This document shows positions 43,237 through 53,103 of a stretch of DNA of 64,000 bases, piece by piece (position 1 is the first letter of the stretch; every line of letters starts with the position of its first letter). The notes below the pieces were generated by a model. That model worked only from the letters and a program-made list of their open reading frames with translations, made no database searches and was not told the DNA's origin. The position numbers and the translations under genes were made by a program. This DNA is from Gallionella sp. (GTDB lineage: Bacteria; Pseudomonadota; Gammaproteobacteria; Burkholderiales; Gallionellaceae): positions 1 to 64,000 of the forward strand of contig JAUSAO010000098.1 of NCBI GenBank assembly GCA_030652475.1, given 5' to 3'.

Positions 43237-44880
43237 TTACCCTTCTTTCTTGCTGGTAAGGATGCGGATGCCGCCGTGGATCAGCACGCCGATCAGGGTC
43301 AGCAGAGCCAGCGCCCAACCCGCCCTGTCGAGCAGATTGTTAGCATCGCGGGACGGCATGTACACGCCGCGGATATCTTTTAGTCTGCCGTCTTTGCTGT
43401 GACACTGGGCGCAGCTTAGCGCGTCTTCCTTGGGGGCGACCATGTGGGTGATAGGCCAGGTCAGTTCGGTGCTGACGAAGTCAAATTTTCCGCTGTAGGG
43501 CAGATTGGCCGCTTTCATCCCGGCACCGATCGCTTTTTGCCAGTCGTAGTTGTGCCACAGGGCAGTATCGTCTTCGCCGCCGGTGTGTTGAACGGTCAAG
43601 GTGTTATTGACCGTGTCATAAGGCTGCTTGCCGCGATGCACCTTGGTCGGCCAGATGCGTGAATCCGGATCGTCCGGACTGCCGCCCACTTCATTGATCT
43701 GCACGGTCTTGCTAGGATCAATCTTGTCGCCTATCACCTTGTAGGTGGAAACACCATTGAACCAGCGGTATTCGGGGATGACGTAGGAGTCCCATACCCA
43801 GGCCCCTTTTTTGGAGTCGAAGGCGCGCCGTCCGGCACTGTCCTTGCGCACGAAAGGCTTGCCATCCTCGCCCATGCGGGTGGCTTTCGACCAGTCCCAG
43901 CTCAGCTCGGTGCCGATGTCATTGCGTGCGTACTCCGGGATGTGGCAGGTCTGGCAGGCTATTTTTGCCGTGTGCTGATTGAGTTTGGCCATTTGTTGCG
44001 GGTGGGGTTTGTTGCCGTGGCAAGACTGGCACGCAGCCGGTGAGCTGTCGGGATTGCCACGGATGTGTGCCGGCCCTTTGGCCGCGGCTGCCATGTTGTA
44101 GCGGCTGCCTGATACCTGATGGCTCGATGTGGCATGGCAGGTCGTGCAGGCGAAATTGAGCCCTTTCTCGTCCATGTGCACGTCAAGATATTTGCCGGGA
44201 TGTTGCAGGCTGCTGTCCAGGTCGCCGTGCTTGGCGCCGTTGGCACCCGCGCCGAAGAAATGGCAGGAGCCGCAGTTGCTGCGACTGGGTTTGCCGATGC
44301 TTTGCGCTACTTTCTTCAGGTCGGCGGGATCGACGAATTTGCCTGATTTAGGCGGGAATTCCCGGCGCTCATAGACCGGGTGGCCGGCATCGCCCGGCAA
44401 TTTACGGTAAGTAGCCGTTGTGTCGTGGCACACCAGACAGTCCACGTTTTTCTCTATCGTGAAGTCGAAACTGCTGTCCTTCCAGCCGTAACCGGCATGG
44501 CAGGCCATGCAATCCTTCTCGTTGGAGACCGTGGAGGTACAGTAGTTGTTGATGATATTTTTCTTGCCACGTTTCTGTCCCGTCTTCGGGTCAACGGACT
44601 CCCATGTCCAGTGTTTGGTGTGCTGCACCTGTTTGGCCGCTTCAGTGTGGCAAATCAGGCATGCTTCAGTGACTTCCGGGCCGGTCCTGAAAGGCTTGTC
44701 CAGTTCCTTGAACTTGCTGTGATCTGCCGTGGAAGCACTCTTTTGTCTGGTGTCGGTCACTGTCTGCGGGGTGGCGGCTGACATGGCAAGGGATGGGGCG
44801 GGCGCGGAAAATGCGGTCATCGCCACCAGCATGGCGCAACTCGCCAGCGCCGACAGAGAAGTCTTTCTTCCTGATAACAT
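43237..44880 (-). CDS. Octaheme c-type cytochrome, tetrathionate reductase family
   Basis: A 547-residue multihaem cytochrome. Eight CxxCH sites are visible: CLICH, CMACH, CLVCH, CGSCH, CTTCH, CQSCH, CQTCH and CAQCH. A signal-like N-terminus and a C-terminal membrane helix (WALALLTLIGVLIHGGIRIL) anchor it on the periplasmic face. The family includes octaheme tetrathionate reductase, which also reduces nitrite and hydroxylamine in vitro. With the cytochrome b it forms a likely quinone-linked complex. The physiological substrate is not decided by sequence. Confidence 0.92.
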   Translation of the reverse strand: MLSGRKTSLSALASCAMLVAMTAFSAPAPSLAMSAATPQTVTDTRQKSASTADHSKFKELDKPFRTGPEVTEACLICHTEAAKQVQHTKHWTWESVDPKTGQKRGKKNIINNYCTSTVSNEKDCMACHAGYGWKDSSFDFTIEKNVDCLVCHDTTATYRKLPGDAGHPVYERREFPPKSGKFVDPADLKKVAQSIGKPSRSNCGSCHFFGAGANGAKHGDLDSSLQHPGKYLDVHMDEKGLNFACTTCHATSSHQVSGSRYNMAAAAKGPAHIRGNPDSSPAACQSCHGNKPHPQQMAKLNQHTAKIACQTCHIPEYARNDIGTELSWDWSKATRMGEDGKPFVRKDSAGRRAFDSKKGAWVWDSYVIPEYRWFNGVSTYKVIGDKIDPSKTVQINEVGGSPDDPDSRIWPTKVHRGKQPYDTVNNTLTVQHTGGEDDTALWHNYDWQKAIGAGMKAANLPYSGKFDFVSTELTWPITHMVAPKEDALSCAQCHSKDGRLKDIRGVYMPSRDANNLLDRAGWALALLTLIGVLIHGGIRILTSKKEG

Positions 44881-44895
44881 GATGTTTCCTTTGTC

Positions 44896-45033
44896 TAAGG
44901 AGATGCTGATTTATTCACCCAAACTGTCATTGCGAGCGTAGCGTGGCAATCCAGGATGTTGATTATCAAAGAAATTCTGGATTGCCACGTCGCTACGCTC
45001 CTCGCAAAGACGATTTAATCAGCGTTTCCCTAA
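44896..45033. mobile_element. MITE-like element with TAAGGAGATGCTGATTTATTC ends
   Basis: The left end TAAGGAGATGCTGATTTATT at 44896 matches, inverted, the right end GATTTAATCAGCGTTTCCCT at 45012-45033. Inside is a GTCATTGCGAGCGTAGCGTG / CACGTCGCTACGCTC palindrome. There is no coding capacity. A longer relative lies at 46163-46439. Confidence 0.72.
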
Positions 45034-45066
45034 CTCGGTTTGATGCAGGCTGGTATTGCTGTCGCG

Positions 45067-45615
45067 TTAGCAACCGCCCGCCGCGCCGCTGCCGGAACCG
45101 CCTGCACCGCCGCCTGGCGTAGCCTTGCTCATCGCAGGTGCGGGCTTGCCCGGATCGAACTGGATGAATTTTTCCTGATCCTCTGCGACATGCCCCATGA
45201 TCTCGCCCACCATGGGCCCGAACATTCTGCCCATCAACCCGGCATTCATCATGCCGATATACGTTGCTCCGTCATTTTTCTTGTAAACGGATATTTTGCA
45301 GGGCATCAGGATGGACAGGAAGCGGACTGAGTCGTCTTTGAGTATGGGGCCGGAATATTGGGTGCTGCAGGCTTCTATCATCATCACCGGCAAAGTGTTG
45401 CCGCCGTCATTCTCCACTGCCTTGCCCGGATTGCGCAGGCCGGACAGCGCCCAGCCGTTTCCGGTGTTCTGGATGTTTTGCTGGATGCGGGCGACGGTCT
45501 CCTCCACGCCGAACGGGCTGCGGATTTCCCTGAACATCAGATTCCCCATAAAGTTGTAGCCCAGTACCGCAACAACGAGTACCCCCCCGATAAAGCCACC
45601 GATAACCTTAAGCAT
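45067..45615 (-). CDS. DUF302-family membrane-anchored protein
   Basis: A 182-residue protein with an N-terminal membrane helix (~4-24), a DUF302 domain (~35-140; SPFGVEETVARIQQNI, VMMIEACSTQYS, FLSILMPCKISVYKKNDGAT) and a glycine-rich tail ending in cysteine. DUF302 proteins accompany sulfur and respiratory genes in many bacteria; function unknown. It lies upstream of the octaheme gene, separated by a MITE-like element. Confidence 0.85.
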   Translation of the reverse strand: MLKVIGGFIGGVLVVAVLGYNFMGNLMFREIRSPFGVEETVARIQQNIQNTGNGWALSGLRNPGKAVENDGGNTLPVMMIEACSTQYSGPILKDDSVRFLSILMPCKISVYKKNDGATYIGMMNAGLMGRMFGPMVGEIMGHVAEDQEKFIQFDPGKPAPAMSKATPGGGAGGSGSGAAGGC

Positions 45616-45952
45616 TTTGTAATTCTCCAAATTTAAATGTGACCGCGTTAAGTATCTTGCTGCCTTATGGATATGAAACGAAAGTGGACATTGAATATAA
45701 TTATATGCTAATTTTGTTAAATAACAATGATAATAAAATGGTTTCGTGCTTCAACGATGCATTTTTGGCAGGCCCATTCTCATGGGCGTGTTCGCGAGAA
45801 AACGGTGGCATAATGCGCGCCTCGGCCAGGCGTGCCGGAAAGGGTGCGGCGCGTTGTAGTGCGCTGCCGCTTAAACGGGTTAGCGGTCTGGGGCAGAATG
45901 AATGTAAATCGGCAGATTCCTTGTTTGCAACCTAGCGTGCCGTAAAAATATC
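45616..45952. other. Intergenic region, no gene supported
   Basis: AT-rich first half (45690-45750), GC-rich second half. An open frame crosses it but lacks codon bias, a ribosome-binding site and family resemblance. It carries the DUF302 promoter side and the lead-in to the mscS fragment. Confidence 0.5.
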
Positions 45953-46165
45953 ATGGATTTTTTACTCGATAATGTTGTTTTGCACCCGCTTTTCATGAAA
46001 AGTGTGGAGGCGGTTTTAGCGACACTGCTGATATTCCTGGTGGTGCGTATTGCGCAGGCGGCCGCCTCGAAAAAAATCGATAACAAGGACCTGCGCTACA
46101 AAATGCGCAAGACCATTGGTCTGACGGGTAGCGTGCTCGTTCTGGCGGTCATCCTGACTATTTAA
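45953..46165 (+). pseudogene. 5' fragment of an MscS-type channel gene
   Basis: Seventy residues match the start of a small mechanosensitive channel: membrane segment, then DNKDLRYKMRKTIGLTGSVL. MscS proteins continue for some 200 further residues into the pore and beta domain. Here the stop TAA (46163-46165) is the first three bases of the adjoining MITE-like element, and no channel sequence resumes beyond it. A truncated, probably inactive gene. Confidence 0.72.
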
Positions 46166-46439
46166 GGAAACGCTGATTTATTCGGTTTTGTCGTTGATGA
46201 AACTACTAGCCATTCCACTAAGCCACCATACAACGGTGGCAAGTGGCTGGTTATCCCGCGTATAAGTAAGTAGTGACTTTGCAATCGTTTTTTTGATTGC
46301 TTAGTCAATACTTAGTTGTTTCATCAGGCGGGAACCCATTTAGATAAAGGCACTGGATCCCCGCTTTGCGAGCAGCCGCTTTGCGACTTGCCTGCTTACC
46401 CCTCTGCGCGGGGATGACGAATAAATCAGCATCTCCTTA
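46163..46439. mobile_element. 277-bp MITE-like element
   Basis: The ends TAAGGAAACGCTGATTTATT (46163) and GAATAAATCAGCATCTCCTT (46419) are imperfect inverted repeats. The body is non-coding and its right part (CCCCGCTTTGCGAGCAGCCG...) also occurs at 54727-54789. It cuts off mscS and precedes argB by 111 bp. Confidence 0.78.
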
Positions 46440-46541
46440 GTATGATAGTCAGCGCAGCGCATTTTCTTCTGGTGTAAAATTCACGCCAAATTTTTGCGAG
46501 TTGAAGTCCGCAAGACTTCATCCCTGCTTACCCCTATTTAA

Positions 46542-47434
<893 letters not shown>

Positions 47435-47435
<1 letters not shown>

Positions 47436-48067
47436 TGACCTCTCCACTGTGGATTTTTGATCTGGACAATACGCTGCATGACGCGAGTCCGCATATTTTT
47501 CCGCACATCAATCGCAGCATGACGGCTTATTTGCAGGAACATCTGCAACTGGACGAGGTCGAGGCGAATGCGTTACGTACGCATTACTGGCATCGTTATG
47601 GCGCGACCCTGAGCGGTTTGATGCGCCATCACGGCACGGACCCCGCACATTTTCTGTGGCACACGCATCAATTTCCCGAGCTGCGGCACATGGTGCTGCG
47701 CACGCCGCGTCTGCGTCATGTATTGCGCGCCTTGCCGGGCAGAAAGGTGGTGTTTTCAAACGCGCCGCAGCATTATGCGCATGCGGTGCTGAAATTGTTG
47801 CGGGTGGCGGATTTGTTTGATGAGGTGGTGGCCGTGGAGCAAACGCGTTACCGCCCCAAACCCGATTTTTTCGGTTTCAGACATGTGATGCGTCGACACC
47901 GTGCCAGCGCGGCGCAGTGTGTGATGGTCGAAGACAGTCTGGAAAACCTGCAGGCAGCGAAACGCTTGGGGATGCGTACGGTATGGGTGAATGCAGGAAA
48001 GAAAAAGCCGGCATGCGTGGATGTGAAAATTCGTGATGTAATGCAACTGCCTGGCGCGATCAAATAA
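47435..48067 (+). CDS. HAD-family pyrimidine 5'-nucleotidase-like phosphatase
   Basis: A 210-residue HAD hydrolase with nucleophile motif WIFDLDNTLHDA, threonine/serine motif VVFSNAPQ, the lysine in YRPKPDFFGF and the acidic MVEDSLENLQAA. This subfamily (yeast Sdt1/Phm8-like) dephosphorylates nucleotide monophosphates. Overlapping argB is the common betaproteobacterial arrangement. Confidence 0.88.
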
Positions 48068-48082
48068 TCTCAAGGAAGACAA

Positions 48083-49195
48083 ATGATTCTGATTTTGAGC
48101 AGCAATGTGAGTGATAAGCCTGAGGAGTATCAGCAGTTGCTGGCCCATCTGGCCGCGATGCAGGGCATACAGACGCGTGTGCATGTTGAACGGGGCAGCG
48201 AGCAAAATTTAACTGAGCTGTATCTGATCGGCAACACCAAGTTGCTGGATATCGAGGATATGCAGAGTTTGCCTTGTGTCGAGCGTGCGGTGCGGGTATC
48301 CGAGGAATACCGCATACTGGGACGGCATAAGGACGATCAGCGTCCTACGCATTTTGAATATAACGGCGTGCGTTTCGGCCAGGATACGCTGAATGTATTT
48401 GCCGGATTGTGTGCGGTGGACAATCGCGAGCATGTCGAAATTATGTTGCGCGCGTTGCGCGATAACGGTCAGGTGTGCACGCGCATGGGCGCTTACAAGC
48501 CGCGCACCAGTCCCTATGCTTTTCAGGGGCACGGCAAGAACTGTTTGCCCTATGTATTTGAGCTGGCGGGCATGTACGGCATCAAGGTGATGGCGATGGA
48601 AATCACTCACGAATCGCATCTGGATGAAATTAACGAGGCGCTGCATCAGACCGGGGAGCCGACCGGCGTGATGCTGCAAATTGGCACGCGCAACACGCAA
48701 AATTTCGAGTTGCTCAAAATCGTCGGACGTCAGACCAAGATGCCGGTGCTGCTCAAGCGCGGTTTCGGCATTACGCTGGATGAATCGCTGAATGCGGCAG
48801 AATATCTGGCCTCCGAAGGCAACCGCAATGTGGTGTTCTGCCTGCGCGGCATGAAGACCAATATGGCGGACCCGCATCGCAACTTCGTCGATTTTGCCCA
48901 TGTGCCGGTGGTGAAACGTCTGACCCGCATGCCGGTGTGCGTCGATCCCTCGCATTCGGTGGGCTCACGCGCTGCATCGCCCGACGGTATCATGGATATG
49001 TTGCATGTTACGGCGCAGGGTATTCTGGCCGGTGCCAACATGGTGCTGGTGGACTTTCATCCGGTTCCGCCCAAGGCGCTGGTGGACGGTCCGCAAGCCC
49101 TGTTGCTGAATGAGTTGCCCTACTTTCTGGAAGATGTGCAAATCGCCCGTGAGGCATATATCAAGCGTGTCGCGCTGCGGCAGCGTCAGGAATAG
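48083..49195 (+). CDS. 3-Deoxy-7-phosphoheptulonate (DAHP) synthase, type I-beta
   Basis: First step of the shikimate pathway. The 370-residue protein has an N-terminal regulatory-like domain (~1-75) and a KDO8P/DAHP synthase barrel: GAYKPRTSPYAFQG, IGTRNTQNFELLK, LLKRGFG, PVCVDPSHSVGSR. The N-terminal domain and these motifs place it in the I-beta (Thermotoga-like) class. It follows the phosphatase by 15 bp. Confidence 0.92.
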   Translation: MILILSSNVSDKPEEYQQLLAHLAAMQGIQTRVHVERGSEQNLTELYLIGNTKLLDIEDMQSLPCVERAVRVSEEYRILGRHKDDQRPTHFEYNGVRFGQDTLNVFAGLCAVDNREHVEIMLRALRDNGQVCTRMGAYKPRTSPYAFQGHGKNCLPYVFELAGMYGIKVMAMEITHESHLDEINEALHQTGEPTGVMLQIGTRNTQNFELLKIVGRQTKMPVLLKRGFGITLDESLNAAEYLASEGNRNVVFCLRGMKTNMADPHRNFVDFAHVPVVKRLTRMPVCVDPSHSVGSRAASPDGIMDMLHVTAQGILAGANMVLVDFHPVPPKALVDGPQALLLNELPYFLEDVQIAREAYIKRVALRQRQE

Positions 49196-49359
49196 TGTTG
49201 GCTGCAGCTGTTTATTGTCTATATGTAGATAAAATTCATGCAATAGTATTGAACTGATCACAATTAAGCGCAATTTGTTGACTGCAACGGTATGGCGCAA
49301 TATTATGCGTCGCTACAAGGGTTTTTTGAACTAATGTTGTTATCCGGGAGATCGCAATC

Positions 49360-49857
49360 ATGGTAGAAGAAAAGAAACAGACAGCCGTCAAAAAAGCGGC
49401 TGTCAGCAAAAAGGTAGCTGCAGCAACAACCGGCAGTGCAACTAGCGCTAAAGTGGCTGAGAAGAAATCGCCAGCAGTAAAAAAGGCACCCGCAGCGAAA
49501 AAAGTGGCTGCTGCCGTTTGGCCTTTTCCAGTCGTTGAGAAAGCAGTCGAAGCTCCAAAGGTAGCGGCAAAGTCGCCTGCGAAAAAAGCTGCAGATGCCA
49601 AGCCGGTGGCTGAAAAGAAAGTGGCAGTAAAAAAGGTCGCAGCAGCCAAGCCCGCCGCTGAAAAGAAACCGGCAGTGAAGAAAGTTGCTGTAGCCAAGCC
49701 TGCCAAAAAACAGGCAGTGGCGCAGCCCTCTGCCCAGGAACGCTATCGTATGGTAGAGACGGCGGCTTATTACATCGCCGAGCGCTCCGGTTTTCAGGGT
49801 AGTACCACTGAACACTGGGCCTCCGCCGAGATTGAGATTGCAGAAAAGCTGAGCTGA
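49360..49857 (+). CDS. Histone H1-like Lys/Ala-rich protein with DUF2934 C-terminus
   Basis: A 165-residue protein. Residues ~5-125 are Lys/Ala/Pro repeats (AAKKVA, VKKVA, AEKKPAVKKV) like bacterial H1-type DNA-binding proteins. The last 40 residues (ERYRMVETAAYYIAERSGFQ, EHWASAEIEIAEK) resemble the DUF2934 helical motif. Probably binds nucleic acid non-specifically. A bidirectional terminator follows. Confidence 0.8.
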   Translation: MVEEKKQTAVKKAAVSKKVAAATTGSATSAKVAEKKSPAVKKAPAAKKVAAAVWPFPVVEKAVEAPKVAAKSPAKKAADAKPVAEKKVAVKKVAAAKPAAEKKPAVKKVAVAKPAKKQAVAQPSAQERYRMVETAAYYIAERSGFQGSTTEHWASAEIEIAEKLS

Positions 49858-49874
49858 TAAATCCATTGCCGCTC

Positions 49875-49908
49875 AAAAAATCCGCACGGTACGCCGTGCG
49901 GATTTTTT
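49875..49908. terminator. Bidirectional rho-independent terminator
   Basis: TCCGCACGG-TAC-CCGTGCGGA-type hairpin flanked by A6 on the left and T6 on the right, between convergent genes ending at 49857 and 49921. Confidence 0.92.
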
Positions 49909-49920
49909 ATGTGCTGAGAA

Positions 49921-50736
49921 CTAGCGTACCGGGGTGATGATCATTATTTCTGATCCGCTATCGTATTTCTGCAAATATTTGCCGATGGTTTCAAATGTCG
50001 CGGTAACCGGTTTGCCGTGTTGATCCGATGTGGATACTTCAGCGCTGAACATTGAGCCCAGTGCAAGTTTGAGCGGGCTTACGTTGACAAGTTGTGCCTC
50101 GAAATACGTTTTTTCGTTTGCCTTGATGACCTTGATGTCACTGGTCTGATAGATTGCTGCGTTGATGACATCCAGCGTGTGCTCGGTGCAGTTTTGTTTT
50201 CCCAGTGTATAGGGGTTGGCGATCAGAGAATAATGCGGATCGTGCAACGCAGAATAGGTCGGTGAATTGATCACTTCCAGCAGGCGTTTTTGCAAATCAG
50301 CGGAAGGAATAATAACGCCTGCTTCCATCACGGCCACACCCGCAAAGAAATCCACCGGAAAATCCTGTATCAACTCGCTGATTTCCGGGCGATCATTCTG
50401 TTGATACAGGTTGTATATCGCATAGCCCGGTATTTTGCGGTCATCCGCCGTGGTGATTTGCGAATACACCGCAAAGGCGACATGGGTGAAATGCATTCCT
50501 TCCGGCAATTCAGCAGCGGGACGACCCATGCGTGCCAGAATGGCGACATGCGCACCTTTTGCGGCTAATGTTTTTTCAACCTGTTTGGCGAACTTGATTA
50601 TTTCTTCAGGCGTGAAGTGGATTTCTGCGGATGCGGATGACGAACTGAAACTGCCTGCACTGACAGGCAGGGTGGTTGTCAGCAGACAAATGCCGAGCAG
50701 GGCATGGCCGAGTAGTGCTTTACAAGAACGTTGCAT
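49921..50736 (-). CDS. DUF2145 secreted protein (copy 1)
   Basis: A 271-residue exported protein (signal peptide to about VSAG, residue 28) of the DUF2145 family. The order H in GMHFTHVAFAVYSQI, then C in LGKQNCTEHTLDVINAAIY, resembles circularly permuted NlpC/P60 (papain-like) enzymes, suggesting a hydrolase or acyltransferase in the envelope; this is inference. The copy at 51204-51983 is a close paralogue; a small Ala/Ser-rich gene lies between. Confidence 0.82.
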   Translation of the reverse strand: MQRSCKALLGHALLGICLLTTTLPVSAGSFSSSSASAEIHFTPEEIIKFAKQVEKTLAAKGAHVAILARMGRPAAELPEGMHFTHVAFAVYSQITTADDRKIPGYAIYNLYQQNDRPEISELIQDFPVDFFAGVAVMEAGVIIPSADLQKRLLEVINSPTYSALHDPHYSLIANPYTLGKQNCTEHTLDVINAAIYQTSDIKVIKANEKTYFEAQLVNVSPLKLALGSMFSAEVSTSDQHGKPVTATFETIGKYLQKYDSGSEIMIITPVR

Positions 50737-50764
50737 GGTGGTTTCCTTTTGGTTTGTCGGCTGG

Positions 50765-51148
50765 CTAAATGGCTTTGTCAGATTTTTTCTGAGTCGGGCT
50801 TTCTTTCTTTAACGCTTCGTTGGGCGGCATGATGGTGATGGCTTCATCAGTGATCTCCAGTGGCGTACCGATAGGGGCAGTTGCAGCATTCGCTGAACCA
50901 CGCGCGGCCTGAGCGGAGACGGCACCCGCCGTGCCACTGATTACGCCGCCGATGGCAAGCGGAATCGCCGAGGCTGCGGAGGTGACTTGCCCGGAGGCGG
51001 CGATCGAATGCCCTGCGCTGGCGCTGGCGTGCGAGCCGGACTGAATGGCATTGTCAGAGGCTTGTCCTGAATGTGTGGCGGCCAGGGCAACGGATGCAGA
51101 GGCCAGATAAGCCAGCAGGGCGATTTTTAAGTAATTATTCGATTTCAT
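50765..51148 (-). CDS. Small secreted Ala/Ser/Gly-rich protein between DUF2145 genes
   Basis: A 127-residue protein starting at MKSNNYLKIALLAYLASASV. A signal peptide to about ALAA (residue 21) is followed by a low-complexity Ala/Ser/Gly stretch with a glycine-zipper-like segment (AIPLAIGGVISGTAGAVSAQ) that could sit in a membrane, and a charged tail (PPNEALKKESPTQKK). Not recognised. Its fixed place suggests a partner of the DUF2145 proteins. Confidence 0.68.
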   Translation of the reverse strand: MKSNNYLKIALLAYLASASVALAATHSGQASDNAIQSGSHASASAGHSIAASGQVTSAASAIPLAIGGVISGTAGAVSAQAARGSANAATAPIGTPLEITDEAITIMPPNEALKKESPTQKKSDKAI

Positions 51149-51203
51149 AATGATTCCTCTTGAGGTTGTTGAGTGATGACCGCTGCGTGTATCAGCCATT
51201 ATT

Positions 51204-51983
51204 TTATGGCTCAGGTGTAATGATAAACATTTCCGAGCCTTCGTCATATTTCTGTAAATAATCAGCTATGGTTTCGAAGGTCGCGGTGACCGGTGTCCCG
51301 GGCTGATCAGACAGGGTGATTTCGGCTGAGAACAGCGAACCCAGAGCCAGTTCCAGACCGCTGACATTGACTGTTTGTGAAACGAAATATTTCTTTTCGA
51401 CGGCTTTGATGCGTTTGATATCGTCAGTTTGATAAATCGCAGCGTTGATGACATCCAGCGTATGTTCGGTGCAATTTTGCCTGCCCAGCGTATAGGGATT
51501 GGCGATGGCGGAATAGCGCGGGTCGTGCAGCTTCTGGTAGGTGGGCGAGGCAATGGTTTCCAGCAGGCGTTTTTGCAAATTTGCGGAAGGTATGATGATG
51601 CCTGCTTCCAGTATCGCGACACCTGCGAAAAAATCTACCGGGAAATCCTGTACCAGCGAACTGGTATCAGGTTTTTCGTTGCTCTGGTAAAGGTTGTAGA
51701 TGGCATAGCCGGGGATTTTTCTGCCATCGACAGTGGTGATTTGTGAATACAAGGCGAACGATACGTGGGTGAAATGCATACCCTTGGGCATCTCAGAGGC
51801 CGGCCTGCCGGCACGCGCCAGAATGGCGACATGCGCACCTTTTGCGGCTAATGTTTTTTCTACCTGTTTGGAAAACTGGATGATCTGCTCGGCGGGAAAC
51901 TGTGGCGTGCCACCCGCCTGGCTGCCGCCGTAAGCGGGCAGGTAAACTATAAGAATGAAAATCCCGAACAGGTGGCGCATCAT
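51204..51983 (-). CDS. DUF2145 secreted protein (copy 2)
   Basis: A 259-residue paralogue of the 49921-50736 product with the same conserved blocks (EKTLAAKGAHVAILAR, QDFPVDFFAGVA, NCTEHTLDVINAAIYQT) and a signal peptide. It is the first gene of the three. The same candidate H and C residues are kept, so both copies look functional. Confidence 0.82.
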   Translation of the reverse strand: MMRHLFGIFILIVYLPAYGGSQAGGTPQFPAEQIIQFSKQVEKTLAAKGAHVAILARAGRPASEMPKGMHFTHVSFALYSQITTVDGRKIPGYAIYNLYQSNEKPDTSSLVQDFPVDFFAGVAILEAGIIIPSANLQKRLLETIASPTYQKLHDPRYSAIANPYTLGRQNCTEHTLDVINAAIYQTDDIKRIKAVEKKYFVSQTVNVSGLELALGSLFSAEITLSDQPGTPVTATFETIADYLQKYDEGSEMFIITPEP

Positions 51984-52106
51984 GGGCTTTCAGAACAAGG
52001 ATCGCACTGCGTCGTTTTATACCACTACAGCACGGCGGCGACAAGCACTGTGCGCTAACGTGTGCTATCTTTACGCTCACTTACTCTGTTGACGTTTTCT
52101 GATGCC

Positions 52107-53057
52107 ATGAGCTTGTTTGCCTTGATCGTCGCGCTGTTGCTGGAGCAGCTTAGCCCCCTTTCTTCACGCAAGTATGGATGCTGTTGGCTGACCAATTACG
52201 CCAATTTTTTTCAGCATCATTTTAATGCAGGTGAATACAGTCATGGCCGGATCGCCTGGTTTCTGGCCGTATTGCCGTTGCTCATCGGTGTGATGGCTGT
52301 ATATGGCTGGTTACATCACCTGCATCCGTTTCTTTCCTGGGTATTCAACGTGCTGGTGCTATATCTCAGCCTGGGTTTCCGCTCGTATGCTCAGTACTTC
52401 ACCGCTATTCAGCAGGCATTGCGCAATAGTCAGCTGAAAGAGGCCCGCGAGTTGCTGAGCAAGTGGCGCGGCAGGGCAATGTTCGAGTTGAATGCGGATG
52501 AAATTGCGCGTGTGACCACCGAGCAGGCGCTGATTGCAGCACTCCGTCATCTGTTCGGCGTGATTGTCTGGTTTTTCCTGTTCAGTCTGCTGGGGCTGGG
52601 GGGCGCGGCGGGTGCCTTGTTCTATCGACTCGCTCTTGGATTGCGCACGCAAAAGGCGGATGAGTTCAATGACGAGGAATTGGGTGAGGGAAAATACAAT
52701 GGCTACGCGCGAAAAATGTTTTATCTGCTGGAATGGTTGCCGATCCGCCTGACGGCGTCCACTTTCGCCGTTGTCGGCAATTTCGAGGATACCGCGTATT
52801 GCTGGCGCTCTCAGGCAGCAAGCTGGCCTGACGGAGAAACAGGCATATTGTTGGCCAGCGGAGCGGGTGCATTGGGCGTGCGTTTAGGCCTGCCGGTACG
52901 GCAGGACGGCGCGTTGCTCAACAGACCGGAACTAGGCGTAGGCAACAACAAGGCCGATGTCGCCTCCATGCAAAGCACTATCGGACTGGTGTGGCGCTCG
53001 CTGGTACTCTGGCTGGTCATATTATTCATGCTGACACTGGCGAGCTTGCTGGGGTAG
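52107..53057 (+). CDS. CobD/CbiB-like membrane protein
   Basis: A 316-residue membrane protein of the CobD/CbiB superfamily, with about four to five hydrophobic segments and the signature FRSYAQYFTAIQQALRN...EARELLSKWRGR. In the cobalamin pathway CbiB joins aminopropanol to cobyric acid. This shorter betaproteobacterial branch stands outside any cobalamin cluster, so its role is uncertain. ATG 52107 is the best start. Confidence 0.8.
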   Translation: MSLFALIVALLLEQLSPLSSRKYGCCWLTNYANFFQHHFNAGEYSHGRIAWFLAVLPLLIGVMAVYGWLHHLHPFLSWVFNVLVLYLSLGFRSYAQYFTAIQQALRNSQLKEARELLSKWRGRAMFELNADEIARVTTEQALIAALRHLFGVIVWFFLFSLLGLGGAAGALFYRLALGLRTQKADEFNDEELGEGKYNGYARKMFYLLEWLPIRLTASTFAVVGNFEDTAYCWRSQAASWPDGETGILLASGAGALGVRLGLPVRQDGALLNRPELGVGNNKADVASMQSTIGLVWRSLVLWLVILFMLTLASLLG

Positions 53058-53103
53058 TGGGATTCATGAATTGCCCGCGCCTGCTTGCCGTACAATGTCG
53101 CCC

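Noticed and set aside
44958-44972. TTGAT...ATCAA-like FNR site
   Set aside because: Spacing is wrong and the sequence is part of a MITE-like repeat.
45639-45935. 98-residue plus-strand open frame
   Set aside because: Mixed composition, no ribosome-binding site and no recognisable domain.
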